Origin: Rhodococcus sp. WMMA185
Lineage (GTDB): Bacteria; Actinomycetota; Actinomycetes; Mycobacteriales; Mycobacteriaceae
Assembly (NCBI RefSeq): GCF_001767395.1
Contig: NZ_CP017014.1
Span: 2,612,501 to 2,676,500, forward strand
Direction of reading: 5' to 3'
Length of the DNA: 64,000 nt
Shown in pieces: positions 41,681 through 51,026 of this stretch (position 1 is its first letter; each line of letters starts with the position of its first letter). Both the position numbers and the translations under genes were made by a program. The notes under the pieces are model-generated. The model saw nothing but the letters and a program-made list of their open reading frames with translations, ran no database searches and was not told where the DNA came from.

Positions 41681-42420
41681 CGGATGCGATCCGCGTGCGG
41701 GATGTCACCGTTCACTACGGCGAGGTCCTCGCCTTGCAAGATGTCTCCCTGACGGTTGCACGCGGCGGCGTGTGTGGCGTGATCGGGATGAACGGCTCCG
41801 GCAAGTCGACCCTGTTCAAGACGATCATGGGACTGGTCGTGCCCGACACCGGAACAGTGACGATCGACGGTCGATCCCCCTCACAGGCACGCGGATCCGG
41901 GGTGATCGGCTACGTCCCCCAGAGCGAGGACGTGGACTGGTCCTTCCCACTGACGGTGCGGGATGTGGTGATGACAGGCCGGTACGGCCGGATGGGATTC
42001 ACGCGCCGGCCTCGCCGGGCCGATCGCGACGCCGTCGAATACGCTCTCGACCGCGTGGAGTTGACCGACTTGGCGGACCGCCAGATCGGTCAACTCTCGG
42101 GCGGGCAGAAGAAACGCGCCTTCGTCGCACGTGGCATCGCCCAGGGTGCCACCATTCTGTTGCTGGACGAACCGTTCGCCGGCGTCGACAAACGCAGCGA
42201 GGCAACGATCACCCGGCTGCTGCGCGAGATGGCCGCCGACGGCGCCACGGTGCTGGTATCGACGCACGACCTGCACGCGCTACCACAACTCGCCGACGAG
42301 GCTGTCCTGCTGATGCGAACCGTGCTGATGCATGGCAGCTGCGACGAGGTGCTGCTGCCGGAGAATCTCGCTCGCGCTTTCGGGCTGGATGTCATGGAGC
42401 AAGGACGGAACCACCGATGA
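41677..42420 (+). CDS. Manganese/zinc ABC transporter ATP-binding protein
   Basis: This 247-residue ABC ATPase has Walker A GMNGSGKST (37-45), the Q-loop region GYVPQSEDVDW, signature LSGGQKKRAF, Walker B ILLLDEPFAGVD and switch His in VSTHDLHAL. The QSEDVDW form and the DEPFAG Walker B are usual in manganese-type MntB/SitB/TroB ATPases. GTG start overlaps the substrate-binding protein stop, and its own stop overlaps the permease ATG. It energises import of the metal bound by the lipoprotein. Confidence 0.94.
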   Translation: MTDAIRVRDVTVHYGEVLALQDVSLTVARGGVCGVIGMNGSGKSTLFKTIMGLVVPDTGTVTIDGRSPSQARGSGVIGYVPQSEDVDWSFPLTVRDVVMTGRYGRMGFTRRPRRADRDAVEYALDRVELTDLADRQIGQLSGGQKKRAFVARGIAQGATILLLDEPFAGVDKRSEATITRLLREMAADGATVLVSTHDLHALPQLADEAVLLMRTVLMHGSCDEVLLPENLARAFGLDVMEQGRNHR

Positions 42421-43283
42421 GCGTCGTCGACTTTTTCCTCGATCCCCTTCGCTACGAGTTCATGGTCCGCGCGCTTGCCACCACCGTAATCGCCTCGGTT
42501 GTGTGCGCGATGCTCTCGTGCTGGCTGGTGCTCATCGGCTGGTCCCTCATGGGTGATGCCGTCTCGCACGCCGTGCTGCCCGGGGTGGTGCTCGCCTACA
42601 TCGTCGGAGCACCGTTCGCGCTCGGAGCAGTGATCTTCGGGTTCCTAGCCGTCGCACTGATCGGCGCCGTCCGCAGCACCAGCCGGGTGAAGGAGGACGC
42701 GGCGATCGGCATCGTGTTCACGACCTTGTTTGCGCTCGGCCTCGTCATGATCTCGGTGACCCCGAGCCAGACCGACCTGAACCACATCATCTTCGGAAAC
42801 CTGCTCGGCGTTTCACGCTCGGACCTGCTCCAAGTGGCGATCCTGGCCGCAATCGTCTTCGCGGCCCTGACACTCAAGCGCCGAGACTTCACGTTGTACG
42901 CATTCGATCCGACCCACGCCCACGCGATCGGCCTGAATCCGCGCCTCCTCGGGGCGGCGCTGCTCGGTCTGCTCGCGCTGACCGCGGTCGTCGCACTGCA
43001 GGCGGTCGGCGTCGTACTGATCGTCGCGATGCTGATCATCCCCGGCGCCACCGCCTACCTGCTCACAGACCGATTCGAACGCATGCTCGTCATAGCGCCG
43101 GTCTTGGCGGCGGCGTGCTCGGTGGTGGGTTTGTACGCGAGTTACCACCTCGACACCGCGTCCGGCGGCATGGTTGTTCTGGCCCAGGGCATCGCCTTCG
43201 CGATGGTCTACCTCTTCAGCCCACGGCACGGGCTCGTCGGCACCCGGGTGATCGCCCGCCGCCGTCGACTGGCAAGGCGGTGA
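42417..43283 (+). CDS. Manganese/zinc ABC transporter permease
   Basis: This 288-residue ABC-3 family permease has about eight to nine transmembrane helices. It shows the family patterns SLMGDAVSHAVLPGVVLAY, VKEDAAIGIVFTTLFALG and LLGAALLGLLALTAVVALQAVGVVLIVAMLIIPGATAYLL. The start ATGA overlaps the ATPase stop. A basic tail ends the protein (RRRRLARR). It completes a three-gene importer with no second permease. Confidence 0.94.
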   Translation: MSVVDFFLDPLRYEFMVRALATTVIASVVCAMLSCWLVLIGWSLMGDAVSHAVLPGVVLAYIVGAPFALGAVIFGFLAVALIGAVRSTSRVKEDAAIGIVFTTLFALGLVMISVTPSQTDLNHIIFGNLLGVSRSDLLQVAILAAIVFAALTLKRRDFTLYAFDPTHAHAIGLNPRLLGAALLGLLALTAVVALQAVGVVLIVAMLIIPGATAYLLTDRFERMLVIAPVLAAACSVVGLYASYHLDTASGGMVVLAQGIAFAMVYLFSPRHGLVGTRVIARRRRLARR

Positions 43284-43463
43284 GCACAGCCCCCTTGATC
43301 ACAGCATCCGCTCTGCAGGGGCAATAGCCGCCACATTTTTTCTTCGGACTCGCATTCTCGGGGGGTGCCCGGCACGGTGCCGGTACCTTGGCAGCAATGG
43401 GCACCGGAAATCGATGAAGTTGACCGGAATCGATAAGTTCATCCAGGCGAAGAGGGGATGCGT

Positions 43464-44462
43464 ATGGACCAGGCGGCACCCATCGGCAACGGGATCTTTC
43501 AGATTCCGGTCCCGATCACGAACAACCCTCTCGGTCATACATTCGTGTACGCGATGGAATCGCCCGGCGGTTTGATCCTCGTCGACGCCGGCTGGGATGA
43601 CGAGAACGCCTGGAACGGCCTCACCTCCGGACTCGAATCCATCGGGCACTCGGTCAAGGATGTGGAAGGCGTGGTACTGACCCACTTTCACCCCGACCAC
43701 ACGGGTCTGTGCGGGCGAGTACGGGAGGCGTCGGGCGCATGGATCGCGATGCACGAATCCGACCACGAGTTGTTCGCACAGATATCGACCAGCTTCGGCG
43801 CCGAGTGGATGACCTCCCACAAGGCCAACATGATGCGCGCCGGCGCGGGACCATCGGACCTCGGAGCATTCGAGGACATCGCGGCCACGAATCCTCCCGT
43901 CGGTCCCGCCTCCGCACCCGATCGTGTCTTGGTCGACAACGAGCTCATTTCCCTCACCGGCCGTGACCTGCGAGCTGTCTATACGCCCGGACACACCCCC
44001 GGCCACGTTTGCTTCTACCTAGAGCACGCCGACGTGATGTTCACCGGCGACCACATCCTGCAGAAGACCACGCCCCACGTCGGGAACTTCGTCTACCCAC
44101 TCGAGGAGCGAGACGCGCTAGCCGAATTCGTCGACTCGCTGCGTCGTGTTCGGGCCATGAACATCACCCTCGGGCTCGGCGCCCACGGCATTCCGATCGA
44201 CGATGTCGCGAGCCGGGCAGGCGAGTTGATCGAACACCACGAAGAGCGACTCGAACACCTGTACAGGGTCTTCGGCGATGATCAGATCACCGTGTGGCAG
44301 GTTGCCGAGCGCATGAAGTGGTACAAGCCTTGGGCGGACATCTCCCCGGTCGGTAAGGGCTTGGCGCTGTCCGAGGCAGCAGCGCACCTTCGGCACCTCG
44401 TGGCCCGCGATCTCGTAGCGCAGGTGCCAAACTCCGAGCCGGCAACCTTCGCTCGGCGCTGA
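43464..44462 (+). CDS. MBL-fold metallo-hydrolase
   Basis: This 332-residue metallo-beta-lactamase-fold protein has the metal motif THFHPDHTG (His74, His76, Asp78, His79) and downstream His in YTPGHTPGHVCF and FTGDHILQKTTPHVG. The C-terminal 90 residues form a helical winged-helix-like extension (YRVFGDDQITVWQVAERMKW), as in LACTB2-type hydrolases that act on thioesters or RNA-like substrates. ATG at 43464 is preferred because AGAGGGG is six bases upstream; ATG at 43458 is too near that site. The substrate is unknown. Confidence 0.88.
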   Translation: MDQAAPIGNGIFQIPVPITNNPLGHTFVYAMESPGGLILVDAGWDDENAWNGLTSGLESIGHSVKDVEGVVLTHFHPDHTGLCGRVREASGAWIAMHESDHELFAQISTSFGAEWMTSHKANMMRAGAGPSDLGAFEDIAATNPPVGPASAPDRVLVDNELISLTGRDLRAVYTPGHTPGHVCFYLEHADVMFTGDHILQKTTPHVGNFVYPLEERDALAEFVDSLRRVRAMNITLGLGAHGIPIDDVASRAGELIEHHEERLEHLYRVFGDDQITVWQVAERMKWYKPWADISPVGKGLALSEAAAHLRHLVARDLVAQVPNSEPATFARR

Positions 44463-44502
44463 GAACTGGAGTCTGCCAACGGGTGCGAGACCACTCCCGG
44501 GC

Positions 44503-45546
44503 TCACGTAGGCGGCGCCATTTCCAGCCGCACTCCGAGGAGCCGAACCTCTCGCCCGTGATCGAATCGATCGACCAGGGCCGCTGCACTATCGGCGATCA
44601 CGTCCGCGTCGAATGTCGGATCTGTTATCGGCATACTCGCCGTGTGGGTATCGAAAGGGGCGTAGCGCACCTTCACCGTCACACGCACTGCCGGACGGTT
44701 CTCGGCGATGATGTCCTCCCTGACGCGATCTGCCAAACGGCGGACGTGCTCGGTGATCGACGGAAGGTCCACGAGGTTCTGTTGAAACGTGGTCTCACGA
44801 CTGTGCGACTTCGCGACCCAGGGCTCGGCCGAAACCGCTGAATGATCTATTCCTCGCGCGATCCTGGCGTACCAGGGGCCCATGTTCGGACCGAGGACCG
44901 CTGCCAATTCACGATCGGGGGCTTCCGCCAACTGCTGGACCGTAAAAATACCTAGAGCAGCAAGCTTTTTCGAGGTCTTTCTACCGATTCCCCACAGCGC
45001 CTCGGGGCTACGCGCCCCCATGACGGCAAACCAATTCTCCTCAGTGAGCCGAAAAATACCCCGAGGCTTACCGAGATCGGTCGCAATCTTGGCGCGCAAC
45101 TTGTTGTCACCGATACCCACCGAGCAGTGAAGACCGGTCGCGTCCAAGACGGTGTCGTGGACCGTTTCGGCGAACGATTCCGGGTCACTGGTCTCGACGT
45201 CGAGAAACGCCTCGTCCCAGCCCATCACTTCAACGACGACACCCAGCGTCCGCAAAGTGTCCATCACGACCGCCGACACCGCGCTGTAGGCCTCGGCATC
45301 GACGGGGAGAAATACCGCGTCGGGGATCCTGCGTGCAGCGGTTCGCAACGGCGTTCCGGAAACCACACCGAACTCGCGCGCTTCGTACGACGCCGTCGAA
45401 ACCACGCCGCGCTCGGTGGGGTCTCCGCGACCACCCACCACAACAGGACGTCCCAACAGGTCAGGGTTGCGTAGAACCTCGACAGCGGCAATGAACTGGT
45501 CGAGATCGACATGAAGGACCCACCGACGAGTAGTCGGAGCGCTCAT
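44503..45546 (-). CDS. dinB: DNA polymerase IV (Y-family)
   Basis: This 347-residue translesion polymerase begins WVLHVDLDQFIAAVEVLRNPDL with the first catalytic Asp residues, then the steric-gate region and the conserved GWDEAFLDVE containing the second metal site; SVGIGDNKLRAKIATDLGKP and IWGIG-type HhH segment (ALWGIGRKTSKKLAALGIF) follow. No C-terminal beta-clamp motif is obvious. ATG at 45546 gives the standard N terminus; a longer frame starts at 45585. No LexA-type box was seen upstream. Confidence 0.93.
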   Translation of the reverse strand: MSAPTTRRWVLHVDLDQFIAAVEVLRNPDLLGRPVVVGGRGDPTERGVVSTASYEAREFGVVSGTPLRTAARRIPDAVFLPVDAEAYSAVSAVVMDTLRTLGVVVEVMGWDEAFLDVETSDPESFAETVHDTVLDATGLHCSVGIGDNKLRAKIATDLGKPRGIFRLTEENWFAVMGARSPEALWGIGRKTSKKLAALGIFTVQQLAEAPDRELAAVLGPNMGPWYARIARGIDHSAVSAEPWVAKSHSRETTFQQNLVDLPSITEHVRRLADRVREDIIAENRPAVRVTVKVRYAPFDTHTASMPITDPTFDADVIADSAAALVDRFDHGREVRLLGVRLEMAPPT

Positions 45547-45601
45547 GTTCTCAGTATGCGAAATCCGCTGAGTGCATGGGCCCAATCAAGGAATCCACCC
45601 G

Positions 45602-45928
45602 CTAGTAGGGATTGACCACCCCTCTGTCGTCTTCACTCTGCGGTGAGTCACCCCCATTTACCGGCGGTGGGACTTCAGTGTTGGGATTGTCGCAATCCTG
45701 CAACTGACTGAATGGATTGACACCGAATCCGGGCACGTAGTCCCCCCAGAGGTCGTTGCATTCCTCCGGGTCGACGTCTTGCGAATCGTAGGGCTCCTGC
45801 ACAAGGTAGCCCTGCGCACTCACCGGCACGGCGGAGTCGAGGGTACCGCCCCAGGCGACACCTGTTGCCCCCGATCCGAGCACGGTGATACTCGCCGCTA
45901 TCGCGGCCAATCTCCTGCCCGTTCCCAT
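45602..45928 (-). CDS. Small secreted protein of unknown function
   Basis: This 108-residue protein starts at an ATG with a strong GGAGG ribosome site. It has a Sec signal peptide (MGTGRRLAAIAASITVLGSG, cleavage probably after VAWGG or nearby). The mature part of about 80 residues is acidic, with two Cys (EECNDLWG and LQDCDNP) that could pair, and a Pro/Asp-rich tail. No family is recognised. The start at 45928 is chosen over 46009 because of the ribosome site. Confidence 0.68.
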   Translation of the reverse strand: MGTGRRLAAIAASITVLGSGATGVAWGGTLDSAVPVSAQGYLVQEPYDSQDVDPEECNDLWGDYVPGFGVNPFSQLQDCDNPNTEVPPPVNGGDSPQSEDDRGVVNPY

Positions 45929-46021
45929 GACTGCCTCCAATGACGTCATTGCCCTGACGAAGCGGTACCCAAAACGCAGGCAATCAATCCTCGGAGAGGC
46001 GATCTCCACAGAAAATCGACG

Positions 46022-47365
46022 TCAGCAGGTCCACGCGTACCGGAGTTGTCGTGTCACTTCCTCGACCGGCTTGTCGCGGTACTCGGAGTACTCGTAGCCC
46101 TTGACCGTGAGGAGGGCCTCCATGAGCAGCGAACCGAACAGATCCTGCGCGAGGGCTGACGACCGGAGCTCTGCGAGCATCTCCGACGGCGCGGTCGGTA
46201 GCAGTTCGACCGAGACCTCTTCGTCGGGATCGGCCGGGTTGACCGACACTTCGTTCGGGAGAGGAAGTTGATCAACGATTCCCGCATGCACGGCGCCGAG
46301 GATCGCGGCGCTGCTCAGGTACGGGTTCGCGGACGAATCGATCGGCTTGACTTCGAGGTTGGCGCCGTGTGGGTTCCCGGTGGTATCGGCGCACATCCGC
46401 ACGGCTGCTTCGCGGTTCTCCAGACCCCAGCAGCGAAACGCACCCGCCCACATTCCCGGCCCCAATCGCAAGTGCGACAGTGCAGATCCCGCCAGGACCG
46501 CAACGAACTGAGGCAGGGCGCGCACGAGCCCGGCGATGGCAGCTTCGCCGTAAGGCGTCAACCCGTGCAGGCCGGAACCGCCCGACAGGATCGGCAGGCC
46601 TTCTCGGACGAACGACAAATGCTGATGGGCGCCGTTGCCAAAGTCGCCCGCGATCGCCATCGGTGCGAATGATGCTCGCAGCCCTCTCTCGCGTGCAGCC
46701 CGGCTGATCAGTACACGAGTGAGAACCAGGTTGTCCGCCGCACTGATGGGATCTGCGGGTGCAAGCGACACCTCGAACTGGTTGAGCCCTCCCTCAGCAT
46801 GGATCTGGTCGATCGACAGCCCAGCCACGGATGCCGAGGCGAGTAGAGTTTCGATGAACTCTTCTTGCGCAAGAACGGCATTCAATCCATAGGACATCCA
46901 TTCTTCCGGGGAAGTCGCGTCGAAGAGATTGAACTCGATCTCGTGCCCGATTCGGGCGCTCACACCGACCGCCGACAATCGATCCGTCGCGCGTTGCAAC
47001 GCGGTCCGGGTGCACGTACTCGAGGGTGTCCCGTCCTGCTCGGTCAGGCATGCCGGCGCCCAGAACGTCCCACCACCCAGATTCCTCACGTCCTCTCGGT
47101 GAATCCGCAGGCGCAGATCGCCCACGACGGTCAACGCCGGAATCAACGCGGTGTGGTTGTCGACGCAGTAAACACTCCAAGACGGTGAAGCGCCCGCACC
47201 GGATTCGATGAAAGAGTCCAGTCTCGACATCGGGAACACCTTCGCCCGAGCCACCCCGGCCAGGTCGACGACCGAGCCGACGATGCGGTCGGTGGGGCCG
47301 AAGCCGCCATCATCGCCCCCGATCACGGACTCGTCGCGGACAAAGCTCTCGGGGTGGCTTCCCAT
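46022..47365 (-). CDS. Glutamine synthetase family protein (GlnA-like ligase)
   Basis: This 447-residue enzyme has the glutamine synthetase catalytic fold: SARIGHEIEFNLFD (metal Glu), GGLNQFEVSLAPADPISAADNLVLTR (metal Glu), NGAHQHLSFV (metal His) and VRMCADTTGNPHGANLEVKP for the Arg-rich substrate loop. The sequence is divergent from the housekeeping enzymes and it lacks the adenylylation-type loop. Such relatives ligate glutamate to amines such as polyamines or ethanolamine. The divergent aldehyde dehydrogenase and GMC oxidase genes suggest catabolism of an amino alcohol or amine. The substrate is inferred, not known. Confidence 0.85.
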   Translation of the reverse strand: MGSHPESFVRDESVIGGDDGGFGPTDRIVGSVVDLAGVARAKVFPMSRLDSFIESGAGASPSWSVYCVDNHTALIPALTVVGDLRLRIHREDVRNLGGGTFWAPACLTEQDGTPSSTCTRTALQRATDRLSAVGVSARIGHEIEFNLFDATSPEEWMSYGLNAVLAQEEFIETLLASASVAGLSIDQIHAEGGLNQFEVSLAPADPISAADNLVLTRVLISRAARERGLRASFAPMAIAGDFGNGAHQHLSFVREGLPILSGGSGLHGLTPYGEAAIAGLVRALPQFVAVLAGSALSHLRLGPGMWAGAFRCWGLENREAAVRMCADTTGNPHGANLEVKPIDSSANPYLSSAAILGAVHAGIVDQLPLPNEVSVNPADPDEEVSVELLPTAPSEMLAELRSSALAQDLFGSLLMEALLTVKGYEYSEYRDKPVEEVTRQLRYAWTC

Positions 47366-47605
47366 TGCACTACCTCACTCGTTCGACGTACCCGACTGAC
47401 CAGGGCTAATGCGAGCATAGGCTCAGAAGCCGATCCCGCGACGATTCTCGTCGACCCCGCACCATCATTGCAGCGCCGACATTGGCGCCAGATTCCGTGG
47501 CGCCGCAACCTTCGGAAGACGACAATCGATGTTGAACACCACAGAAGCGTTCCGCTCTCGGTGGTGTCCTCATCTGTCCACTCGACGCGAGCGGAGTTGT
47601 CCACA

Positions 47606-49366
47606 GTGAGCACGTCAGAACCGAGTACATCAGACCACGGGGCCACCTCTTCGACACCCGATGCCGTCTCGGCCCACCCCGACGTCGATGCCGCACTCGT
47701 CGACCTCGCGGAAGGAGAGAAGACATGGGGCGCCCTTTCGCTGGCGGATCACGGGCGATTGCTCGACAAAGTGCGCGACCTCGCAGTGCGGAACGCCGAA
47801 GCCTGGGTGGACGCCGCAGTGGAGATCAAGGGTCTGGACCCCAAGTCTGCGCTGGTCGGTGAGGAATGGATGTCGGGGCCGTACCCGCTTGCCATCAGTG
47901 CCGCGGCATTGTCTGCAAGCTTGGCGAAACTGGACGCCGGAACCAGTCCGCTCGACGACGCCACATTCGGCACAGGGCCCGGCGGCCGCGTCACCGTCAA
48001 GGTCCTGCCGCTCGACATCTTCGACACGCTGCTCCTCAGCGGCTTCAGCGCTGAAGTCTGGCTGCAGGAGGGAATCGATCGTGCGACCGCGCAGCACGAT
48101 GCCGGACTGGCCCAGCGCAACCCCTCACGGACACAGGGGGTCGGTGTCGTTCTCGGCGCAGGGAACATCACGTCGATCGCACCACTCGACACCCTGTACG
48201 AGCTGATCGCGCACAACCGTGTGGTCGCACTCAAACTCAACCCCATCACAGATCCGCTGCTTCCCGTCCTGGAACGCGTTCTGGAACCGCTGATTTCGAT
48301 CGGGGCGGTCCGAATATTGACCGGCGGTGCGGACGTCGGGACGTATCTGGTGCACCATGCCCTCGTGGACCACGTCCACATGACCGGCAGCGCGCTCACC
48401 CACGATGCCATCGTGTTCGGCACCGGCGAAGAGGGTGCTCGCCGCAAGGCAGCGAACGAACCCATTCTCGACAAGCCCATCTCCAGCGAGCTCGGCGGTG
48501 TCTCACCGACCATCGTGTTGCCCGGCGAATGGAGCAGTGCCGACATCAAGTTCCAGGCCGAGCACGTGGCCACGCAACGATTGCACAACGGCGGCTACAA
48601 CTGCGTCGCGTCGCAGGCCGTGATCGTTTCGTCCGAATGGAAACAGCGGGACCAGTTCGTGTCCGCCCTGCGTGACGCTCTCGATCGGGCCCCTGACCGC
48701 TCCCCCTACTATCCCGGAAGTGATTCCCGCGTAGCCGGTGCCACCGAGAAGTTTCCGTCGGCGACGCACCTGGGGAAGAACGGCGGGCGGGTTCTGGTCA
48801 CGGATCTGGACCTCGACCAGTACACACCACTTCTTCAGACGGAGTATTTTGCCCCGGTGCTGGGTGTGATCGATCTTCCTTATGGGGGCGCCGAGTTCGC
48901 CACGCGGGCAGCTGACCTGGCGAACGACGATTTCGCCGGTACCCTCGGAATCAATATCATTGCCGCACCCAAGACCATCCGTTCGATGGGTTCGCAGTTC
49001 GAGTCACTTCTCGAACGCCTGCGGTACGGGACCATCGCCATCAATGCGTGGACGGCGGTCGGATACCTCACCCCCAGCGCGACCTGGGGGGCGTTCCCGG
49101 GGCACACCATCGACGACGTCCAGAGCGGGATCGGAGTGGTGCACAACGCGCTCCTCATCGACCGCCCCGAACGCACAATCGTGCGCGGCCCCTTCCGGCC
49201 GTCCCCCCGGTCGGTCTTGGGCGGCGAGATGTCCATCTCCCCTAAGCCGCCATGGTTCGTGAACAACCGTACTGCTGCCACGACCGCCCGTCTGCTGACA
49301 GGATTTGCCGGTTCCCGTTCATGGACTCGACTTCCGGCGATCTTTGCGTCTGCCCTTCGCGGATGA
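47606..49366 (+). CDS. Aldehyde dehydrogenase family protein, long form
   Basis: This 586-residue protein is about 90 residues longer than a standard aldehyde dehydrogenase. The catalytic Cys is in GGYNCVASQAVIVSS and the general-base Glu in ISSELGGVSPTIV. The cofactor region is VVLGAGNITSIAPLDTLYEL. The N terminus has an added Ser/Thr linker, and the C terminus has an extra segment with PERTIVRGPFRPSPRSVLGGEM. GTG at 47606 (after GCGGAG) is favoured; the frame continues upstream to 47354 without a domain. The gene is followed 63 bases later by the GMC oxidase, so a coupled alcohol to acid route is likely. Confidence 0.85.
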   Translation: MSTSEPSTSDHGATSSTPDAVSAHPDVDAALVDLAEGEKTWGALSLADHGRLLDKVRDLAVRNAEAWVDAAVEIKGLDPKSALVGEEWMSGPYPLAISAAALSASLAKLDAGTSPLDDATFGTGPGGRVTVKVLPLDIFDTLLLSGFSAEVWLQEGIDRATAQHDAGLAQRNPSRTQGVGVVLGAGNITSIAPLDTLYELIAHNRVVALKLNPITDPLLPVLERVLEPLISIGAVRILTGGADVGTYLVHHALVDHVHMTGSALTHDAIVFGTGEEGARRKAANEPILDKPISSELGGVSPTIVLPGEWSSADIKFQAEHVATQRLHNGGYNCVASQAVIVSSEWKQRDQFVSALRDALDRAPDRSPYYPGSDSRVAGATEKFPSATHLGKNGGRVLVTDLDLDQYTPLLQTEYFAPVLGVIDLPYGGAEFATRAADLANDDFAGTLGINIIAAPKTIRSMGSQFESLLERLRYGTIAINAWTAVGYLTPSATWGAFPGHTIDDVQSGIGVVHNALLIDRPERTIVRGPFRPSPRSVLGGEMSISPKPPWFVNNRTAATTARLLTGFAGSRSWTRLPAIFASALRG

Positions 49367-49381
49367 CGGGGTCCGCACTTT

Positions 49382-49405
49382 CCGTCCCCCATCCCCGTCC
49401 CCCAT
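49382..49405. repeat. 12-base tandem repeat
   Basis: Two copies of CCGTCCCCCATC (with a third partial unit) occur in the short gap between the aldehyde dehydrogenase and the GMC oxidase. It may be a slippage site; no function is indicated. Confidence 0.6.
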
Positions 49406-49429
49406 CCCCGTTCTAAGTGGAGGCGAACG

Positions 49430-51019
49430 ATGAACCAGGAACTGTCGGTGGCCGATTACGTGATCGTAGGGTCGGGTTCGGCGGGAGCCGTGCTGGCCGA
49501 TCGCCTCAGCTCGTACTCGGCCAACTCGGTCGTGGTCCTCGAAGCCGGTCCCGTGGACAAGGACAAGTTCGCCCACATTCCCGCCGCTTTCTCGAAACTG
49601 TTTCGCAGCGAACTGGATTGGGACTATCTCACCGAACCGCAGCCTGGCTTGGGAGGGCGCCGAATCTATTGGCCTCGCGGCAAGATGCTCGGCGGCTCGT
49701 CGTCGATGAACGCCATGATGTGGGTACGTGGATTCGCATCCGATTACGACGAGTGGGCCGAACTCACAGACGAGTCGTGGTCGTTCGCAGAAGTCGCCAA
49801 GTACTACCGTCGCATCGAGAGCGTGCAGGACGCTACCCAGGCCAACCAAGGGAACATCGGACCGATCGCGGTCTCGCACCAGCGCAGCCCGCGCGCCCTC
49901 ACCGGGGACTTCCTCGAAGCCGTCAAGGAAGTCGGATACCCGATCGAGCGGGCGAACAAAGACCGGCCCGAAGGTTTTTCCCAGACCATGGTCACTCAGA
50001 AGCGGGGCACACGATGGAGCACCGCCGACGCCTACCTCAGACCGGCCCTTACCCGGAAGAACCTGACCGTCGTCACCGACGCGCAGGCTACCCGGGTTCT
50101 CTTCGACGGGTCGGCTGCCGTCGGCGTCGAATACGAGAAGGACGGCACTCGGCGCACGGTGCGCGCCGCAAAGGAGGTGGTACTTGCCGCCGGTGCCATC
50201 AACACACCCCAACTCCTCATGCTCTCGGGTATCGGTGACGAAGCCCAACTGCGTGAGCACGGAATCTCGGTGCAGCACCACGCTCCAGGGGTCGGGAAGA
50301 ATCTGCTCGATCATCTCGTGTCGTTTCTCGGATACGGTGCCGAATCGGACACCCTGTTCACGGCGGAGAAGATCCCGGAGTTACTCAACTACCTGACCCG
50401 CCGTCGGGGCATGCTCACTTCGAATGTCGGTGAGGCATACGGCTTCACGCGTAGTCGTGACGATCTGACTCTGCCCGATCTGGAACTGATCTTCGCGCCG
50501 GGACCGTTCTTCGACGAGGCGCTCGTTCCCCCGACCTGTCACGGTGTGGTGATCGGAGCCATCCTGCTCAGGCCCGAGAGTCGCGGAGAAATCTCGCTCA
50601 GGTCGGCCGATCCGTTCGCCAAACCGATCATCGACCCCCGCTATCTCAGTGACAGAGGCGGCGCGGACCGGAAAGCAATGCTCGAAGGACTGCGACAGTG
50701 CGAGGAGTTGGCATCGGCTCCTGCACTGAAGGCGAAGCTGGGTAACATGATTCGTCCTACGGTGTCGCCGGGAACGCCGCCCGAGGAGACGCTTTCCCGA
50801 GCGCTCGAGGAGAACGCCCAAACGCTCTACCACCCGGTCGGAACGTGCCGAATGGGTAGCGATTCCGCCAGCGTCGTCACCCCGCAACTTCGAGTGCGCG
50901 GCGTCGACAAATTGCGTGTCGCCGACGCGTCGATCATGCCGACCCTTGTGCGCGGGCACACCCACGCTCCATCAGTGCTCATCGGTGAACGGGCGTCAGA
51001 CCTGATCCGCAACTCGTAG
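49430..51019 (+). CDS. GMC family alcohol oxidoreductase
   Basis: This 529-residue FAD-dependent oxidoreductase has N-terminal DYVIVGSGSAGAVLADRLS, motif RGKMLGGSSSMNAMMWVRG, the second GMC pattern EVVLAAGAINTPQLLMLSGIG and the C-terminal catalytic region LYHPVGTCRMGSD and MPTLVRGHTHAPSVLIGERASD. ATG at 49430 follows AGTGGAGG. It is similar to choline dehydrogenase-like proteins, but this genome region has a separate betA, so another primary alcohol is likely. It probably passes its aldehyde to the upstream dehydrogenase. Confidence 0.9.
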   Translation: MNQELSVADYVIVGSGSAGAVLADRLSSYSANSVVVLEAGPVDKDKFAHIPAAFSKLFRSELDWDYLTEPQPGLGGRRIYWPRGKMLGGSSSMNAMMWVRGFASDYDEWAELTDESWSFAEVAKYYRRIESVQDATQANQGNIGPIAVSHQRSPRALTGDFLEAVKEVGYPIERANKDRPEGFSQTMVTQKRGTRWSTADAYLRPALTRKNLTVVTDAQATRVLFDGSAAVGVEYEKDGTRRTVRAAKEVVLAAGAINTPQLLMLSGIGDEAQLREHGISVQHHAPGVGKNLLDHLVSFLGYGAESDTLFTAEKIPELLNYLTRRRGMLTSNVGEAYGFTRSRDDLTLPDLELIFAPGPFFDEALVPPTCHGVVIGAILLRPESRGEISLRSADPFAKPIIDPRYLSDRGGADRKAMLEGLRQCEELASAPALKAKLGNMIRPTVSPGTPPEETLSRALEENAQTLYHPVGTCRMGSDSASVVTPQLRVRGVDKLRVADASIMPTLVRGHTHAPSVLIGERASDLIRNS

Positions 51020-51026
51020 GGCGCTG

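Noticed and set aside
45547-45601. LexA/SOS box upstream of dinB
   Set aside because: No palindrome of the actinobacterial GAAC-type SOS box was found in the short upstream region.
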